In this document: positions 52,761 to 62,604 of the stretch, piece by piece
Layout of the letters: each line of letters begins with the position of its first letter
Numbering within the stretch: position 1 is the first letter of the stretch
DNA from: Nitrobacter winogradskyi
GTDB lineage: Bacteria > Pseudomonadota > Alphaproteobacteria > Rhizobiales > Xanthobacteraceae
Reading direction: 5' to 3'
DNA: 63,105 nt
NCBI RefSeq assembly: GCF_006539545.1
Contig: NZ_BJNF01000050.1
Coordinates: 1-63,105 of the forward strand
Program-made: the position numbers and the translations under genes
The notes under the pieces: generated by a model
What the model saw: the letters and a program-made list of their open reading frames with translations, nothing else
Told to the model about the DNA's origin: nothing
Database searches by the model: none

Positions 52761-55064
52761 TTAACCGTTGACCCGTTCGACCCGCGCCACAACGTCCTTG
52801 GCGCGCAACTGGGCGATGATGGCGCTGAGATGCTTGAGGTCATAGACTTCGAGATCAATGGTCATTTCGGTGAAGTCGGGCGAACGCCTGGTCATGCTGA
52901 TGTTGTCGATATTGCCGTCGTGCTCGGCGATCACGGTCGCGACCTGTGCAAGGCTGCCGGGTTCATTGAGGCTATCCAGCACGATGCGCGCGGGGAATCG
53001 CTGCGGCGCCGTGTCATCGACATCCCAGCGAACGTCGAGCCAGCGCTCGGGCTCTTCCTCGAAATCCGTCAACGCCGGCGATTGAATCGGATAGATCGTG
53101 ATGCCCTCACCGGGGGTGACGATGCCGACGATACGGTCGCCCGGCACCGCGCCGCCATTGGGCGCGAATTTGATCGGCAGGTCAGAATTGATGCCGCCTA
53201 TCGGAATCACCGACGGGCCGCGAGCGGGATCCAGCGGCGTTTTCAGTTTGAGTTTCGCCGTCAGGCTCTTCTTGACGCCCGGGCCGCCAACCCGCTCCTC
53301 CTTGTAGTCCGGGTACATCGCGCGCGCGACATCGGCGGCGCGCATCTCGCCCCGCCCTACCGAAGCCATGACATCCTCGATCGTGGCTCGCGCCAGCCGG
53401 GGCAACGCGCCGGTGAGCTTGTCGTCGGCGTATTCGATCTTCGCACGGATGAACAGACGCTCAACGATCCGCCGGCCAAGGCTGACATACTGACCGCGCA
53501 CAGCGGCTCGCGTGGCGCGCCGGATCGCCGCCCTCGCCTTGCCGGTGATCGCAAGCGATTCCCAGGCGGATGGCGGCGCGGACTGGGCGGCCGAGGTCAG
53601 AACCTCGACCTCGTCTCCATTCTGCAATCGCGACGACAGCGGCGCAAACTTGCCGTTGATCTTGCAGCCCACCGTGCTGTTGCCGACATCGGTATGCACG
53701 GCATAAGCGAAGTCGATGACATTGGCGTGCCGCGGCAGCGCGATCAGCTTCCCCTTCGGGGTGAAGCAGAAGACCTGATCGTGAAACAGTTCGAGCTTGG
53801 TGTGTTCGAGGAACTCCTCCGGATTGGCGCTTTCCGACAGCACTTCGATGGTATGACGCAGCCAGGCGAACGCATTGGACTCCCGATTGAGCAATTCCGT
53901 CGGCGAGCCCGCGCCATCCTTGTAAAAGGCATGGGCGGCGATGCCGTGCTCGGCGATACGATCCATCTCCTCGGTCCGCAGCTGCAATTCCACGCGCTGA
54001 TTGCCCGGTCCGATCACCGTGGTGTGGATCGAGCGATAGTCGTTCTGCTTCGGCGTCGAGATATAGTCCTTGAAACGGCCCGGCACGACCGGCCACGTCA
54101 TGTGGACCACCCCGAGGGCGCGATAACAGGCTTCGACATCAGGCACCACGACGCGAAATCCGAAAATATCGGAAAGCTGCTCGAAACCGACCGATTTTCG
54201 TTCCATCTTGGTCCAGATCGAAAACGGCTGCTTGCGACGGCCCGCCACGCGCGCGGCGATACCCTTGTTGGCGAGACTGGTCGTGAGCTGGCTTTCGATC
54301 TCACCGATCAGGTTGCGGTTACGCTCGGCCAGCGCATCGAGCCGCTGCGCCACCACCCCGTGGGCTTCCGGATCGAGGGTCTGGAACGCCAGATCCTCAA
54401 GCTCCTCGCGCATTTCCTGCATGCCCATGCGGCCCGCGAGCGGCGCGTAGATGTCGAGGGTTTCCTCGGCGATGCGCTGACGCGACGCCGGCGGCACGAA
54501 CTCGAGCGTGCGCATGTTGTGCAGCCGATCCGCCAGCTTGACCAGCAGCACGCGAACATCATCGGCAATCGCCAGCAGCAGCTTGCGCAGATTTTCGGCC
54601 TGCTTGGCCTCGCGCGAGACCAGTTCCAGCCGCTTCAGCTTGGTCAGGCCCTCGACCAGCGCGCCGATCTCCGGCCCGAACATGTTGTCGATCTCGGCGC
54701 GGGTGGCCTCGGTGTCCTCAATGGTGTCGTGCAGCAGCGCCGCGACGATGGTGGCGTCGTCAAGCTTGAGGCCGGTCAGAATGGCCGCCACTTCAAGCGG
54801 ATGGGAAAAATAGGGATCGCCCGACGCCCGTATCTGTTCGCCATGAGCTTTCATGGCATAGACGTACGCCCGGTTGAGCATATCCTCGTTGGTGTCGGGG
54901 TTGTACGAGCGCACGCGTTCGACCAGGTCGTATTGACGCATCATGCGCGGGCGCGGCGGCTTGACAGGGGCAGCCGGCGGCGGCGGCGTCACGACCGGGT
55001 CGGTCGCGGCCTCCATCTGCTGCCTTTTGCCAGACCAGCCTGTCATAGAACCGAGTGTCTTCAT
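52761..55064 (-). CDS. rsh: Bifunctional (p)ppGpp synthetase/hydrolase
   Basis: Stringent-response enzyme (767 aa). Hydrolase HD domain with LLHDTIEDTEAT (N-terminal third). Synthetase domain with FSIWTKMERKSVGFEQLSDIFGFRVVV and the substrate loop KQNDYRSIHTTV. TGS domain ALPRHANVIDFAYAVHTDVG. C-terminal ACT domain ending VARVERVNG. Both catalytic halves look intact. N-terminal residues 1-40 are Pro-rich and variable, and the start could also be 55085 or the internal MRQYDLVERV. It lies between rpoZ and pdxJ, a common neighbourhood. Confidence 0.95.
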   Translation of the reverse strand: MKTLGSMTGWSGKRQQMEAATDPVVTPPPPAAPVKPPRPRMMRQYDLVERVRSYNPDTNEDMLNRAYVYAMKAHGEQIRASGDPYFSHPLEVAAILTGLKLDDATIVAALLHDTIEDTEATRAEIDNMFGPEIGALVEGLTKLKRLELVSREAKQAENLRKLLLAIADDVRVLLVKLADRLHNMRTLEFVPPASRQRIAEETLDIYAPLAGRMGMQEMREELEDLAFQTLDPEAHGVVAQRLDALAERNRNLIGEIESQLTTSLANKGIAARVAGRRKQPFSIWTKMERKSVGFEQLSDIFGFRVVVPDVEACYRALGVVHMTWPVVPGRFKDYISTPKQNDYRSIHTTVIGPGNQRVELQLRTEEMDRIAEHGIAAHAFYKDGAGSPTELLNRESNAFAWLRHTIEVLSESANPEEFLEHTKLELFHDQVFCFTPKGKLIALPRHANVIDFAYAVHTDVGNSTVGCKINGKFAPLSSRLQNGDEVEVLTSAAQSAPPSAWESLAITGKARAAIRRATRAAVRGQYVSLGRRIVERLFIRAKIEYADDKLTGALPRLARATIEDVMASVGRGEMRAADVARAMYPDYKEERVGGPGVKKSLTAKLKLKTPLDPARGPSVIPIGGINSDLPIKFAPNGGAVPGDRIVGIVTPGEGITIYPIQSPALTDFEEEPERWLDVRWDVDDTAPQRFPARIVLDSLNEPGSLAQVATVIAEHDGNIDNISMTRRSPDFTEMTIDLEVYDLKHLSAIIAQLRAKDVVARVERVNG

Positions 55065-55100
55065 CGCGAGGAAACCGCCCTTCACCCCCGTATCTACACC

Positions 55101-55206
55101 TATAGCGTTTTCGAGCGAAGTGGCTACCGATTCGCGCGAAGAAAACGCGTCAAATCAAAATCATAGAGCACCGCTTCTGATTCTGTCGGAAACGGAAAGG
55201 CTCCGG
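55101..55206. repeat. Family 1 intergenic repeat, rsh upstream
   Basis: TATAGCGTTTTCGAGCGAAG end, GCGAAGAAAACGCGTCAAA core, and a CGCTTCTGATTCTGTCGGAAACGG arm that imperfectly folds. It lies between rpoZ and rsh, 15 bp before the first possible rsh start. Confidence 0.75.
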
Positions 55207-55320
55207 ATTGTTCCGGCCGAAAGTCGAATTCGACGTTCAGGCACGCTGGTTTTCGTTATCCAGGCCGGGGCACACCCGCGCAGCCGGTGCGGCGATCAAC
55301 TCTGTCGGCTGAACGCAAAA

Positions 55321-55339
55321 GCCCGGACCAGGTCCGGGC
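55321..55339 (-). terminator. rpoZ terminator
   Basis: A 9-bp stem GCCCGGACC/GGTCCGGGC with a one-base centre, followed on the minus strand by TTTTGCG. It lies about 125 bp after the rpoZ stop, with a family 1 repeat in between. Confidence 0.7.
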
Positions 55340-55342
55340 TTA

Positions 55343-55434
55343 GAGATTCGCTTCTGATGAAATCAGAAACGAGGCTCTATAATCTTACTTTGACGCGTTT
55401 TTTCACGCAAACCGGTATCCACTTCGCTCGAAAA
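55343..55434. repeat. Family 1 intergenic repeat, rpoZ downstream
   Basis: CGCTTCTGATGAAATCAGAAACG hairpin arm, TTTGACGCGTTTTTTCACGC core, and TTCGCTCGAAAACG end, in the opposite orientation to the copy at 55101-55206. Confidence 0.8.
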
Positions 55435-55465
55435 CGTTGGAGACCTCCAGTCGGTGAGGAGCCGA

Positions 55466-55858
55466 TCATTCATCCTCTTCGGGCTGTTCCTCGGGAGGCG
55501 CCAGTCCCTCCAGGCCCTTCAGCAGTTCTTCCTCGGTCATGCGCTCGACCGCGACCTCGGTATCGTCCGCATCGACGCTTGCCCCGGCCGAACCGATCAA
55601 GGGCACGGTGTCGGACTCGGGCTCGTCGACCTCGACGAACTTCTGCAAGGAATGAACCAGCTCTTCGCGCATATCCTCCGGGGAGATGGTCTGTTCGGCG
55701 ATCTCGCGAAGCGCAACGACAGGATTCTTGTCGTTATCGCGGTCGATCGTCAGCTGCGAACCCGACGAAATCATCCGGGCGCGATGTGCGGCCAAAAGAA
55801 CCAGGTCAAACCGGTTGTCGACCTTATCAATGCAATCTTCTACGGTGACGCGCGCCAT
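55466..55858 (-). CDS. rpoZ: RNA polymerase omega subunit
   Basis: Small RNA polymerase subunit (130 aa) that promotes assembly and, in proteobacteria, contributes to ppGpp binding. The signature [23 protein letters not shown] at the N-terminus is diagnostic, as is [10 protein letters not shown] long acidic tail rich in Glu and Pro follows, longer than in E. coli (91 aa), as usual in alphaproteobacteria. It sits upstream of rsh, the classic rpoZ-spoT neighbourhood. Confidence 0.96.
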   Translation of the reverse strand: MARVTVEDCIDKVDNRFDLVLLAAHRARMISSGSQLTIDRDNDKNPVVALREIAEQTISPEDMREELVHSLQKFVEVDEPESDTVPLIGSAGASVDADDTEVAVERMTEEELLKGLEGLAPPEEQPEEDE

Positions 55859-56202
55859 CGCCTGTCGCTCCGTTGAGGCTGAAACTGGTGAATATACGCG
55901 CTAGGTATAGAGCGTTTGAGGGTTTCGCAACAGGGAATTTAACATTTGGCGCGAAGGCCGGTCTCTGATACCCGTTACGGGAGCCAGAAGGCCGGCGTCC
56001 GGAGAAGCGGAACAGAGTCCCCGATCGGACAAGAATTCGCTTCATTGCTTCTCCATTATATCCTCAACGCTGCCCTTGCCTCAACCTCATTGCGCCTATT
56101 GTCTTCTTCAGTCTGATTCGCGAAACGCGATTTGAATCATTGAACCGTGAGGCTGGACTTCAGTCGCACCAATAGCGCGCACAACGATCACGAGAACGCT
56201 CG
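55859..56202. promoter_or_regulatory. Divergent rpoZ / NYN intergenic region
   Basis: A 344-bp stretch between divergent genes, no credible coding frame. On the minus strand GTTGCG (55926-55931) and TATACC (55904-55909) with 16-bp spacing could be the rpoZ promoter. I see no RNA gene. Confidence 0.35.
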
Positions 56203-56820
56203 ATGCCATCTGCCTCCAACAAGATCGCGCTTTTCATCGATGGCGCCAATCTTTACGCAACCGCCAAGACGCTCGGCTTTGACATCGACTACAAGCGCCT
56301 CCTGAAGGAATTTCAGTCCAGAGGCACCCTCGTCCGCGCTTTCTATTACACGGCGATCATCGAGGATCAGGAATACTCCTCGATAAGGCCGCTGATCGAC
56401 TGGCTCGACTACAACGGCTACACGGTGGTCACCAAAGCCACCAAGGAATTCATCGACGCCAGCGGCCGCCGCAAGGTCAAGGGAAACATGGATATCGAAC
56501 TTGCGGTCGATGCGATGGAGTTGGCCGAGCACGTCGACCAGATCGTGCTGTTTTCGGGCGACGGCGATTTCCGCTCCCTCGTCGAAGCGGTGCAGCGCCG
56601 CGGCGTTCGCGTGACCGTTGTCTCCACCATCGCAAGCCAGCCGCCGATGATCGCGGACGAGCTGCGCCGTCAGGCCGACGTTTTCACCGATCTCGTGGAA
56701 TTGCAGCCGAAGCTCGGGCGCGACCCGTCGGAACGACAGTCCCGCCACCACGCACCGCAGTTCCTGCAGCGCGCCACCGCTGCGGCGCCCCGGAGCGATG
56801 ACGACGACTTTGAGGACTGA
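56203..56820 (+). CDS. NYN-domain (LabA/DUF88-type) protein
   Basis: A 205-residue PIN-like protein of the NYN/LabA family, whose members are putative or proven ribonucleases. Acidic metal-site residues are in IALFIDGANLYATA near residue 6-19, DIELAVDAME, and VLFSGDGDFRSLVEAVQRRG with GVRVTVVST. The last 30 residues are basic and low-complexity, ending RSDDDDFED. It overlaps the start of the next gene by 23 bp. Its RNA target is unknown. Confidence 0.88.
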   Translation: MPSASNKIALFIDGANLYATAKTLGFDIDYKRLLKEFQSRGTLVRAFYYTAIIEDQEYSSIRPLIDWLDYNGYTVVTKATKEFIDASGRRKVKGNMDIELAVDAMELAEHVDQIVLFSGDGDFRSLVEAVQRRGVRVTVVSTIASQPPMIADELRRQADVFTDLVELQPKLGRDPSERQSRHHAPQFLQRATAAAPRSDDDDFED

Positions 56821-57481
56821 AACGCACCGATCCGGCGCGACGTCCGCCTCGCCGGAGCCGGGCCGCGATTGTCCGCTGTGTCCGCGGCTGGTCGACTATC
56901 GTCTCGCGGTGCGGACGCGCGAGCCGGACTGGTTCAACGCGCCCGTGCCGTCTTTCGGCGGCCCCGACGCGGCCCTGCTGATCGTCGGCCTGGCGCCGGG
57001 CGTGCAAGGCGCCAACCGCACCGGGCGACCTTTCACCGGCGACTACGCCGGCGACCTGCTCTACGCGACGCTTCTCAAATACGGCTTTGCCGCCGGACGC
57101 TACCAGGCCCGCCCGGACGACGGACTCGAACTGATCGATTGCCGCATCAGCAACGCGGTGCGGTGCGTGCCCCCGCAGAACAAGCCTCTACCGGCCGAGA
57201 TCAACACCTGCCGCGCATTCCTTAGCGCCACGCTTGCGGCCATGCCCCGCTTGCGAGCGGTTGTCGCACTTGGCCGTGTCGCGCACGATTCCGCGGTGAA
57301 GGCGCTGGGCATTCGGGCCGCTGCCGCCCCCTTCGCTCACGGCGCGGTGCATCATGTCGGCGCGGTCACGCTCTATGACAGCTACCACTGCTCCCGCTAC
57401 AACACCAATACGCGTGTCCTGACGCCCGAAATGTTCGAGAGCGTCTTCGCAAAAGTGCGCGCCGATCTGACCTGTCGCTGA
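56798..57481 (+). CDS. Family 5 uracil-DNA glycosylase (UdgB type)
   Basis: Base-excision repair enzyme of 227 residues. Near the N-terminus is the 4Fe-4S-type start CPLCPRLVDYR, motif 1 is GLAPGVQGANRTGRPFTGD, and motif 2 is YHCSRYNTNT in place of HPS. The motif 1 Asp of family 4 is missing, as is usual for family 5. It overlaps the NYN gene, so the two are probably translated together. Family 5 enzymes act on uracil, hypoxanthine and other deaminated bases (family knowledge). Confidence 0.88.
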   Translation: MTTTLRTETHRSGATSASPEPGRDCPLCPRLVDYRLAVRTREPDWFNAPVPSFGGPDAALLIVGLAPGVQGANRTGRPFTGDYAGDLLYATLLKYGFAAGRYQARPDDGLELIDCRISNAVRCVPPQNKPLPAEINTCRAFLSATLAAMPRLRAVVALGRVAHDSAVKALGIRAAAAPFAHGAVHHVGAVTLYDSYHCSRYNTNTRVLTPEMFESVFAKVRADLTCR

Positions 57482-57499
57482 AATGCGCGCCATGGCGGA

Positions 57500-57592
57500 C
57501 CGGTACCCATCCTCGGGTCGAGCCCGAGGACATGCTTCGCTCGAAAGCGCTATAGAACTCCACTCCTGATTCCATCGGAAGTGAAAGGGCTT
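57500..57592. repeat. Family 1 intergenic repeat
   Basis: CCTCGGGTCGAGCCCGAGG hairpin (57511-57529), TTCGCTCGAAAGCGCTATAG end, then a CTCCTGATTCCATCGGAAG arm. It fills the gap between the uracil-DNA glycosylase and PilZ genes. Confidence 0.8.
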
Positions 57593-57598
57593 TCTCGG

Positions 57599-57868
57599 CT
57601 ATCCCGGCTCCGTGAAGCGAATCCCCATCATCTCGCCGTTTCGCCAGACGCGCTCGCATTCCTTCGGAGTCGCGTTCGGCACCAGCGCGACCCCGAAACG
57701 CTTCGGCACGCTCAAGCCCGAGGCGATCACCAGGCGCGCGCCGTCGCTGGAGATGTCCATCACCTCGCACTCGGATCTGGATCGGCCATCGACCTGGTCG
57801 AGGACAAGCCATGCTCGCTGATGCCGGCGACGCATCCGCCGAATGGCACGTTTCTGTTTGACGCGCAT
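57599..57868 (-). CDS. PilZ-domain protein
   Basis: Small single-domain protein (89 aa from the ATG; 106 if it starts at the TTG at 57919). The N-terminus is very basic (MRVKQKRAIRRMRRRHQ). The segment RSECEVMDISSDGARLVIASG corresponds to the PilZ D/NxSxxG motif region, and the final GMRFTEP-like strand (GIRFTEPG) fits. The first RxxxR motif needed for c-di-GMP binding is not convincingly placed, so ligand binding is uncertain. Function unknown. Confidence 0.75.
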   Translation of the reverse strand: MRVKQKRAIRRMRRRHQRAWLVLDQVDGRSRSECEVMDISSDGARLVIASGLSVPKRFGVALVPNATPKECERVWRNGEMMGIRFTEPG

Positions 57869-57958
57869 GCCGGGAGCAGACCACGTCAACCCTGAAATTA
57901 CGTTAAACCGATCGTTCAAAGTTTAACGACCGGACCCGCGGCGGTCAGCTCTTGCGGC

Positions 57959-58432
57959 TTATCCCCTCGCCCGCAGCAACCGGCCTTTTTCGCGACCCCA
58001 GTCTCGCTTCTTCTCGCTCTCGCGCTTGTCGTGCAGTTTCTTGCCCTTCGCGATCGCCAGCAACAGCTTGGCCCGGCCGCGCTCGTTGAAATAGAGTTTT
58101 AGCGGAATCAGCGTCATCCCTTCACGATCGACCGCGCCCATCAGCTTGTTGATCTGCTTTCTGTGCAGCAACAGCTTGCGCGGCCGCTTCGGCTCGTGAT
58201 TGAAGCGGTTGGCTTGCAGATATTCGGGGATGTTGGAATTGATAAGCCAGATTTCACCGTTCTTTGAATCGGCATAGGACTCGGCAATCGTGGTCTTGCC
58301 GTTGCGGATCGACTTGACCTCCGTGCCGGTCAGCGCGATGCCGGCCTCGACGGTATCCTCGATCGCATAGTTGAACCGCGCCTTGCGATTTTCCGCGACG
58401 ACCTTGATGGCGCGCTCACCTTTGCCGGCCAT
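57959..58432 (-). CDS. smpB: SsrA-binding protein SmpB
   Basis: tmRNA-binding protein for ribosome rescue (157 aa). The N-terminal segment [30 protein letters not shown] and the [14 protein letters not shown] motif are diagnostic, and the basic C-terminal tail ([16 protein letters not shown]) is intact. The tmRNA gene is not found in this window. It is preceded by mscL on the same strand. Confidence 0.96.
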   Translation of the reverse strand: MAGKGERAIKVVAENRKARFNYAIEDTVEAGIALTGTEVKSIRNGKTTIAESYADSKNGEIWLINSNIPEYLQANRFNHEPKRPRKLLLHRKQINKLMGAVDREGMTLIPLKLYFNERGRAKLLLAIAKGKKLHDKRESEKKRDWGREKGRLLRARG

Positions 58433-58496
58433 ATCCCTGAAACCTCCGGGCGTTATCTTTCGAGGGCGGCCACGCCGATCCTACGGCGTCGCCGTC

Positions 58497-58916
58497 CTAC
58501 ACCTTCGCTTTCAGGAGGTCGCGAATTTCGGTCAGCAACTCTTCCTCACGCGAGGGCTTCGGCGGCGCGGCGGATGCCGCCTCGTCCTTGCGCTTCAGCC
58601 TGTTCATGCCCTTGATGACCATGAATAGCACAAAGGCGACGATGAGGAAGTTCAGCGTCAGCGTCAGGAAGTTGCCCCATGCCAGCACCGCGCCCTGCTT
58701 CTTGGCGTCGGCGAGATTCGAGGCGTGGACGGCCTCGGAAAGCGGCGTGAAATAATTCGAGAAATCGAGACCGCCGGTAATGGCGCCGACGATCGGCATG
58801 ATGATGTCGGCCACCATCGAGGAAACGATGCCTCCGAAGGCCGCGCCGATGATGACGCCGACGGCGAGGTCGACGACATTCCCCTTCATCGCGAACTCAC
58901 GAAATTCCTTCCACAT
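58497..58916 (-). CDS. mscL: Large-conductance mechanosensitive channel
   Basis: Osmotic-emergency channel of the inner membrane (139 aa). The N-terminal [28 protein letters not shown] and the second helix [20 protein letters not shown] are standard, with a helical cytoplasmic C-terminus ending [15 protein letters not shown]. The ATG at 58916 is chosen; the frame to 58982 lacks similarity. Confidence 0.96.
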   Translation of the reverse strand: MWKEFREFAMKGNVVDLAVGVIIGAAFGGIVSSMVADIIMPIVGAITGGLDFSNYFTPLSEAVHASNLADAKKQGAVLAWGNFLTLTLNFLIVAFVLFMVIKGMNRLKRKDEAASAAPPKPSREEELLTEIRDLLKAKV

Positions 58917-58962
58917 CGCCAATCTCCGACAGCATTTCACCGACGCGCGCGCGGCGGCAGTT

Positions 58963-59090
58963 ATAGTTTTCGAGCGAAGCATGTACCCCGGCTGGCCCCG
59001 GTGGATGAATAACCCGGTTCGTGAAGAAAACGCGTCACATGAAAATCCGAGAGCCCGGCTTCCGTTTCCATCAGGCGGAAAGGCTCCAGC
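58963..59090. repeat. Family 1 intergenic repeat
   Basis: TAGTTTTCGAGCGAAGCATG end, GGCC-rich hairpin, AACCCGGTTCGTGAAGAAAACGCGTCACA core and GCTTCCGTTTCCATCAGGCGGAAAGGC arm. It occupies the space between dapA and mscL and reaches within 7 bp of the dapA stop. Confidence 0.8.
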
Positions 59091-59096
59091 TTCAAG

Positions 59097-59987
59097 TCAG
59101 TTTATCAAACCGGCGTGCGCCATGGCCTCACGGATGAGCTTTCCGGTCGGGGGGGTTACCGGCATCAGCGGCAGCCGCACGATTTCGTCGATCCGGCCGA
59201 GCAGCCTGAGCGCATGCTTTGCTCCGGCGAGACCAGGTTCCTTGAAAATAGCGTCATGCAGCGGCACCAGGCGATCCTGAATTTCGAGCCCGGCGGCATA
59301 GTCGCCCTTCAGGACCGCCGACATCAGGCTCGCGCATAATTTCGGCGCGACATTCGCGACGACGGAGATGCAGCCATGTCCGCCCGCCGACATGAAGGCG
59401 AGCGCCGTCATGTCTTCGCCGGACAGTTGGATGAAGTCGGGGCCCATCGCCCGGCGCTGCAATGAGACCCGCGCCAGATTGCCGGTGGCGTCCTTGACGC
59501 CGGCGATGTTCTTCAATTCGAACAGCCTCGCCATCGTCTCCACCGACAGATCGACGACCGAGCGCGACGGAATGTTGTAGATGATGATAGGAATTCCGAC
59601 CGCATCGTTCACCGTCTTGAAGTGCTGGTACAGGCCTTCCTGAGTCGGCTTGTTGTAATACGGCGTCACCACCAGCACCGCGTCAGCGCCGGCCTTCTCG
59701 GCGTGCAAGGCCAGATCGACCGCCTCGCGGGTCGAATTCGAGCCCGCGCCCGCGATCACCGGCACCCGGCCCCCGGCCTCCTCAATGCACCATTCCACGA
59801 CCTTGCGGTGTTCATCATGGCTGAGCGTCGGACTTTCGCCGGTAGTGCCGACCGGCACCAGCCCGTGAACTCCTTCGCCGATCTGCCAACTCACCAGACT
59901 GCGAAAAGCGGCCTCGTCGACGGAGCCGTTTTTGAATGGCGTCACCAGGGCTGTGTATGATCCCTGGAACTTCGCCCTGCTTGCCAT
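59097..59987 (-). CDS. dapA: 4-hydroxy-tetrahydrodipicolinate synthase
   Basis: Class I aldolase (296 aa) that condenses pyruvate with aspartate semialdehyde in lysine and diaminopimelate synthesis. Schiff-base Lys165 lies in [10 protein letters not shown], the general-acid Tyr138 in IIYNIPSR, and the [10 protein letters not shown] loop is intact. The ATG at 59987 is preferred over the frame from 60002. It is upstream of mscL and smpB on the same strand, with repeats between; dapA-smpB proximity is common in alphaproteobacteria. Confidence 0.96.
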   Translation of the reverse strand: MASRAKFQGSYTALVTPFKNGSVDEAAFRSLVSWQIGEGVHGLVPVGTTGESPTLSHDEHRKVVEWCIEEAGGRVPVIAGAGSNSTREAVDLALHAEKAGADAVLVVTPYYNKPTQEGLYQHFKTVNDAVGIPIIIYNIPSRSVVDLSVETMARLFELKNIAGVKDATGNLARVSLQRRAMGPDFIQLSGEDMTALAFMSAGGHGCISVVANVAPKLCASLMSAVLKGDYAAGLEIQDRLVPLHDAIFKEPGLAGAKHALRLLGRIDEIVRLPLMPVTPPTGKLIREAMAHAGLIN

Positions 59988-60036
59988 AGTCCGCTCCAAC
60001 ACGTTGCGCGGCTTCGCCGTTTGCCGATTTCGAGCA

Positions 60037-60161
60037 TTTCGCTTCTGATTGAATCAGAAGCGAAGCTCTAGTTTATTGTTTTGACGCGTTTTCTTCTCGC
60101 GAACCGGATTCCATCCTCGGGTCAAGCCCGAGGACCATGCTTCGCTCAGAAAACGCTATAG
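60037..60161. repeat. Family 1 intergenic repeat, most complete copy
   Basis: Three recognisable parts in order: a 12-bp hairpin arm TTCGCTTCTGATT/AATCAGAAGCGAA, a TTTTGACGCGTTTTCTTCTCGCG core with CGAACCGGATTCCA, and a CCTCGGG/CCCGAGG hairpin ending ACGCTATAG. It lies between dapA and the transglycosylase gene. Confidence 0.85.
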
Positions 60162-60350
60162 TTGTTACATCAGTCATATCGAGTCTGACGCTGCTCCGAA
60201 AGGTCCGCGACCTGAAGCAACGGCCGCGATTTCGCCGTTGTCGCGACATAAGAGCCCGATGTTGGTGGTTTTAGTATTTTGTCCACACATTCAATGAAAT
60301 AGTCATCAGATTTTAGGGGTCCGCTTAGTTCACTGATAAAGGAATTTGCC
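60162..60350. other. Gene-free region before the transglycosylase gene
   Basis: Holds the likely promoter of the downstream gene; AT-richer from 60265 to 60345. No clear hexamers, no RNA gene. Confidence 0.35.
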
Positions 60351-62558
60351 GTGACATTGCCTGCCCGCGCATCAAAGCTACGAACGGCGGCTTTAGGGGC
60401 GAGCCTGGTGGCGGCCGCGCTGTGGGCCGGAAGCGCCCAGGCGGAAAAAACCGCCAAAGTTCCCGCACCGAAGTCGCGCCCCTCAGGCAACGCCGTTCCC
60501 AAGCCGGCTCCCGGCCATGGCAAAACCGCCGCCCCTCACAAGGACAAAGCCACCGCGGCTCCGGTCATCCAGCCCGCCACCCGCAGGCACGCCACCCTCC
60601 CCGCGCCATCGGCTCGCATACCCGTCCCGAAAGCCGCAATGGCGGCGACATCATCGACCCCGCGCACCGATCTCGCCGCGCTCGACACGATCATCGACCT
60701 GACCCGCAGGCAGCGATCGTCCGAGGCGACGCAGATCCAGGCCGGCATGACGGATCCTGTGGCGCGCAAGCTCGCCGAGTGGCTTATCCTGCGCAGCAAC
60801 GATAACGGCGCGCCGACCGAGCGCTATCGCGCCTTCATCGACGCCAATCCGAGTTGGCCCTCCCAGACATTCCTGCGCCGCCGCGCGGAAGCTGCGCTGT
60901 GGGACGACCATCGCGACACCGCCGCCGTGCTGGCCTGGTTCGAAAACGAACGGCCGCAATCAGCCAAGGGACGGTTCGCTCTCGCAAGCGCGCTGCTCGC
61001 GCGCGGAGACCGTGCCCGCGCCGAACAGTTGGTCCGCGAAGCCTGGCGGACCGATACGATGTCGGCCGCGGTCGAGGGGAAAGCGCTGGAGATGTTCGGG
61101 GCGCTGATCACGCCGAGCGACCACAAAGCGCGCATGGATTACATGCTTTACGGCGAGGACCGCGATGCCGGAATGCGCGCGGCCCAGCGGCTCGGGAGAT
61201 CGCACGAGGCCCTTGCCAAGGCGCGGATTGCGGCCGACCGCAAATCGTCCAGCCTGCGCGCGCTGATCGAAAGAGTGCCGGGTGAGCTTCACCGCGATCC
61301 CGGCTATGTCCTGGCCTATATCCAGCTCCTGCGTCGCGAAGAGAAGTTCGCGGAAGCCGCGCGGCTGATGCAGAGCGCGCCCCGGGATCCCAACCGGCTT
61401 TATAATGTCGATCAGTGGTGGATCGAGCGGCGGCTGCTCGCGCGCAAGATGATCGACGTCGGACAATACCGCACCGCCTATCTCATCGCCCGCGACGCGG
61501 CACTCCCCGCGCGCGATATCTACAAGACCGAACAGGAGTTTACCGCCGGCTGGATCGCTTTTCGCTTTTTGAACGATCCCAACACCGCCGCCCGGCATTT
61601 TGCGCGCATCGGCGTCGGCAGCGTCAATCCGACGGCGCTCGCACGGGCTGGCTACTGGCAGGGCCGCGCAGCCGAAGCGGCAGGCCGAGCCCAAGAGGCT
61701 CGTCGCGCCTATGCCGCCGCCGCGGAGCAGTCCACCAGCTATTATGGCCAGCTCGCACGCGCCAAGCTAGGTCTGCCGCAGATCGAACTGCGCAACGTTC
61801 CAGGCAGCCGGTCACGCGGAATCGAGCGGCTCGAGATCGTACGCGCAACGCAGCTTCTCTACGCTCTCGGCAAAAGCGACATCGCGATTCCGATCCTTGC
61901 CGATATGGGCGCAAACGGCGACCCCGATGCCGTGTTGGGGCTTGGCGAACTCGCCGCACGCCAAGGCGACGCGAGGGGAATGCTGCTCGCCGGCAAGGCC
62001 GCGTTGAACCGCGGACTGCCATTCGATTTCTACGCTTATCCGGTCAGCGGCATTCCGCCGTTCAGATCAATTGGACCGGATGTGGAGCGCAGCATCATTT
62101 ACGCGATCGCCCGACAGGAAAGCGCGTTCAATCCGTCAGTGGTGTCGCCGGCCAATGCCTATGGGCTGATGCAGGTGACGCCGGATGCCGGACGATACGT
62201 CTGCAAGAAATACGGCGCCAGTTTCGACCTTGGCCGCCTGAAGACCGAGCCCGCCTATAATGCCGCCCTCGGTGCGGCGGAACTTGGCGGACTACTCGAA
62301 GACTATCGCGGCTCCTATATCCTGACCTTCGCCGCCTACAACGCCGGACGCGGCAGCGTCAAAAAATGGATCGCGCGTTATGGTGATCCGCGAGATCCGG
62401 GAGTCGATGCGGTGGATTGGGTCGAACTGATCCCGTTCTCGGAAACACGCAACTACGTGCAACGGATAATGGAGAACCTGCAGGTCTACCGCGCTCGCTT
62501 CGGCGGCGGCTCGAAGCTGCAGATCGAGGCCGACCTGCATCGCGGCTCGATCCAGTAA
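60351..62558 (+). CDS. slt: Soluble lytic murein transglycosylase
   Basis: Periplasmic enzyme (735 aa) that cleaves peptidoglycan glycan strands. An N-terminal signal peptide (hydrophobic residues 13-30, then QAEK) is followed by a Pro/Lys/Ala-rich linker to about residue 110. The middle is helical superhelix repeats. The catalytic SLT domain has Glu590 in ARQESAFNPSVVSPANAYGLMQVTP, and GSYILTFAAYNAGRG and the NYVQRIMENLQVYR end match. Start is GTG at 60351. It stands alone, between two family 1 repeats. Confidence 0.94.
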   Translation: MTLPARASKLRTAALGASLVAAALWAGSAQAEKTAKVPAPKSRPSGNAVPKPAPGHGKTAAPHKDKATAAPVIQPATRRHATLPAPSARIPVPKAAMAATSSTPRTDLAALDTIIDLTRRQRSSEATQIQAGMTDPVARKLAEWLILRSNDNGAPTERYRAFIDANPSWPSQTFLRRRAEAALWDDHRDTAAVLAWFENERPQSAKGRFALASALLARGDRARAEQLVREAWRTDTMSAAVEGKALEMFGALITPSDHKARMDYMLYGEDRDAGMRAAQRLGRSHEALAKARIAADRKSSSLRALIERVPGELHRDPGYVLAYIQLLRREEKFAEAARLMQSAPRDPNRLYNVDQWWIERRLLARKMIDVGQYRTAYLIARDAALPARDIYKTEQEFTAGWIAFRFLNDPNTAARHFARIGVGSVNPTALARAGYWQGRAAEAAGRAQEARRAYAAAAEQSTSYYGQLARAKLGLPQIELRNVPGSRSRGIERLEIVRATQLLYALGKSDIAIPILADMGANGDPDAVLGLGELAARQGDARGMLLAGKAALNRGLPFDFYAYPVSGIPPFRSIGPDVERSIIYAIARQESAFNPSVVSPANAYGLMQVTPDAGRYVCKKYGASFDLGRLKTEPAYNAALGAAELGGLLEDYRGSYILTFAAYNAGRGSVKKWIARYGDPRDPGVDAVDWVELIPFSETRNYVQRIMENLQVYRARFGGGSKLQIEADLHRGSIQ

Positions 62559-62604
62559 CGTGGGAAGCGGCAGATAACGCCTCGCGCGGTCCGCACCTCA
62601 AAGC

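Noticed and set aside
52830-55166. A 778-codon plus-strand frame opposite rsh
   Set aside because: Shadow of rsh; composition dominated by Arg, His, Asp and Gly.
55859-56202. Possible tmRNA or other stable RNA near rpoZ and smpB
   Set aside because: Neither this region nor 60003-60350 shows tRNA-like acceptor and T-arm halves or a tag reading frame.
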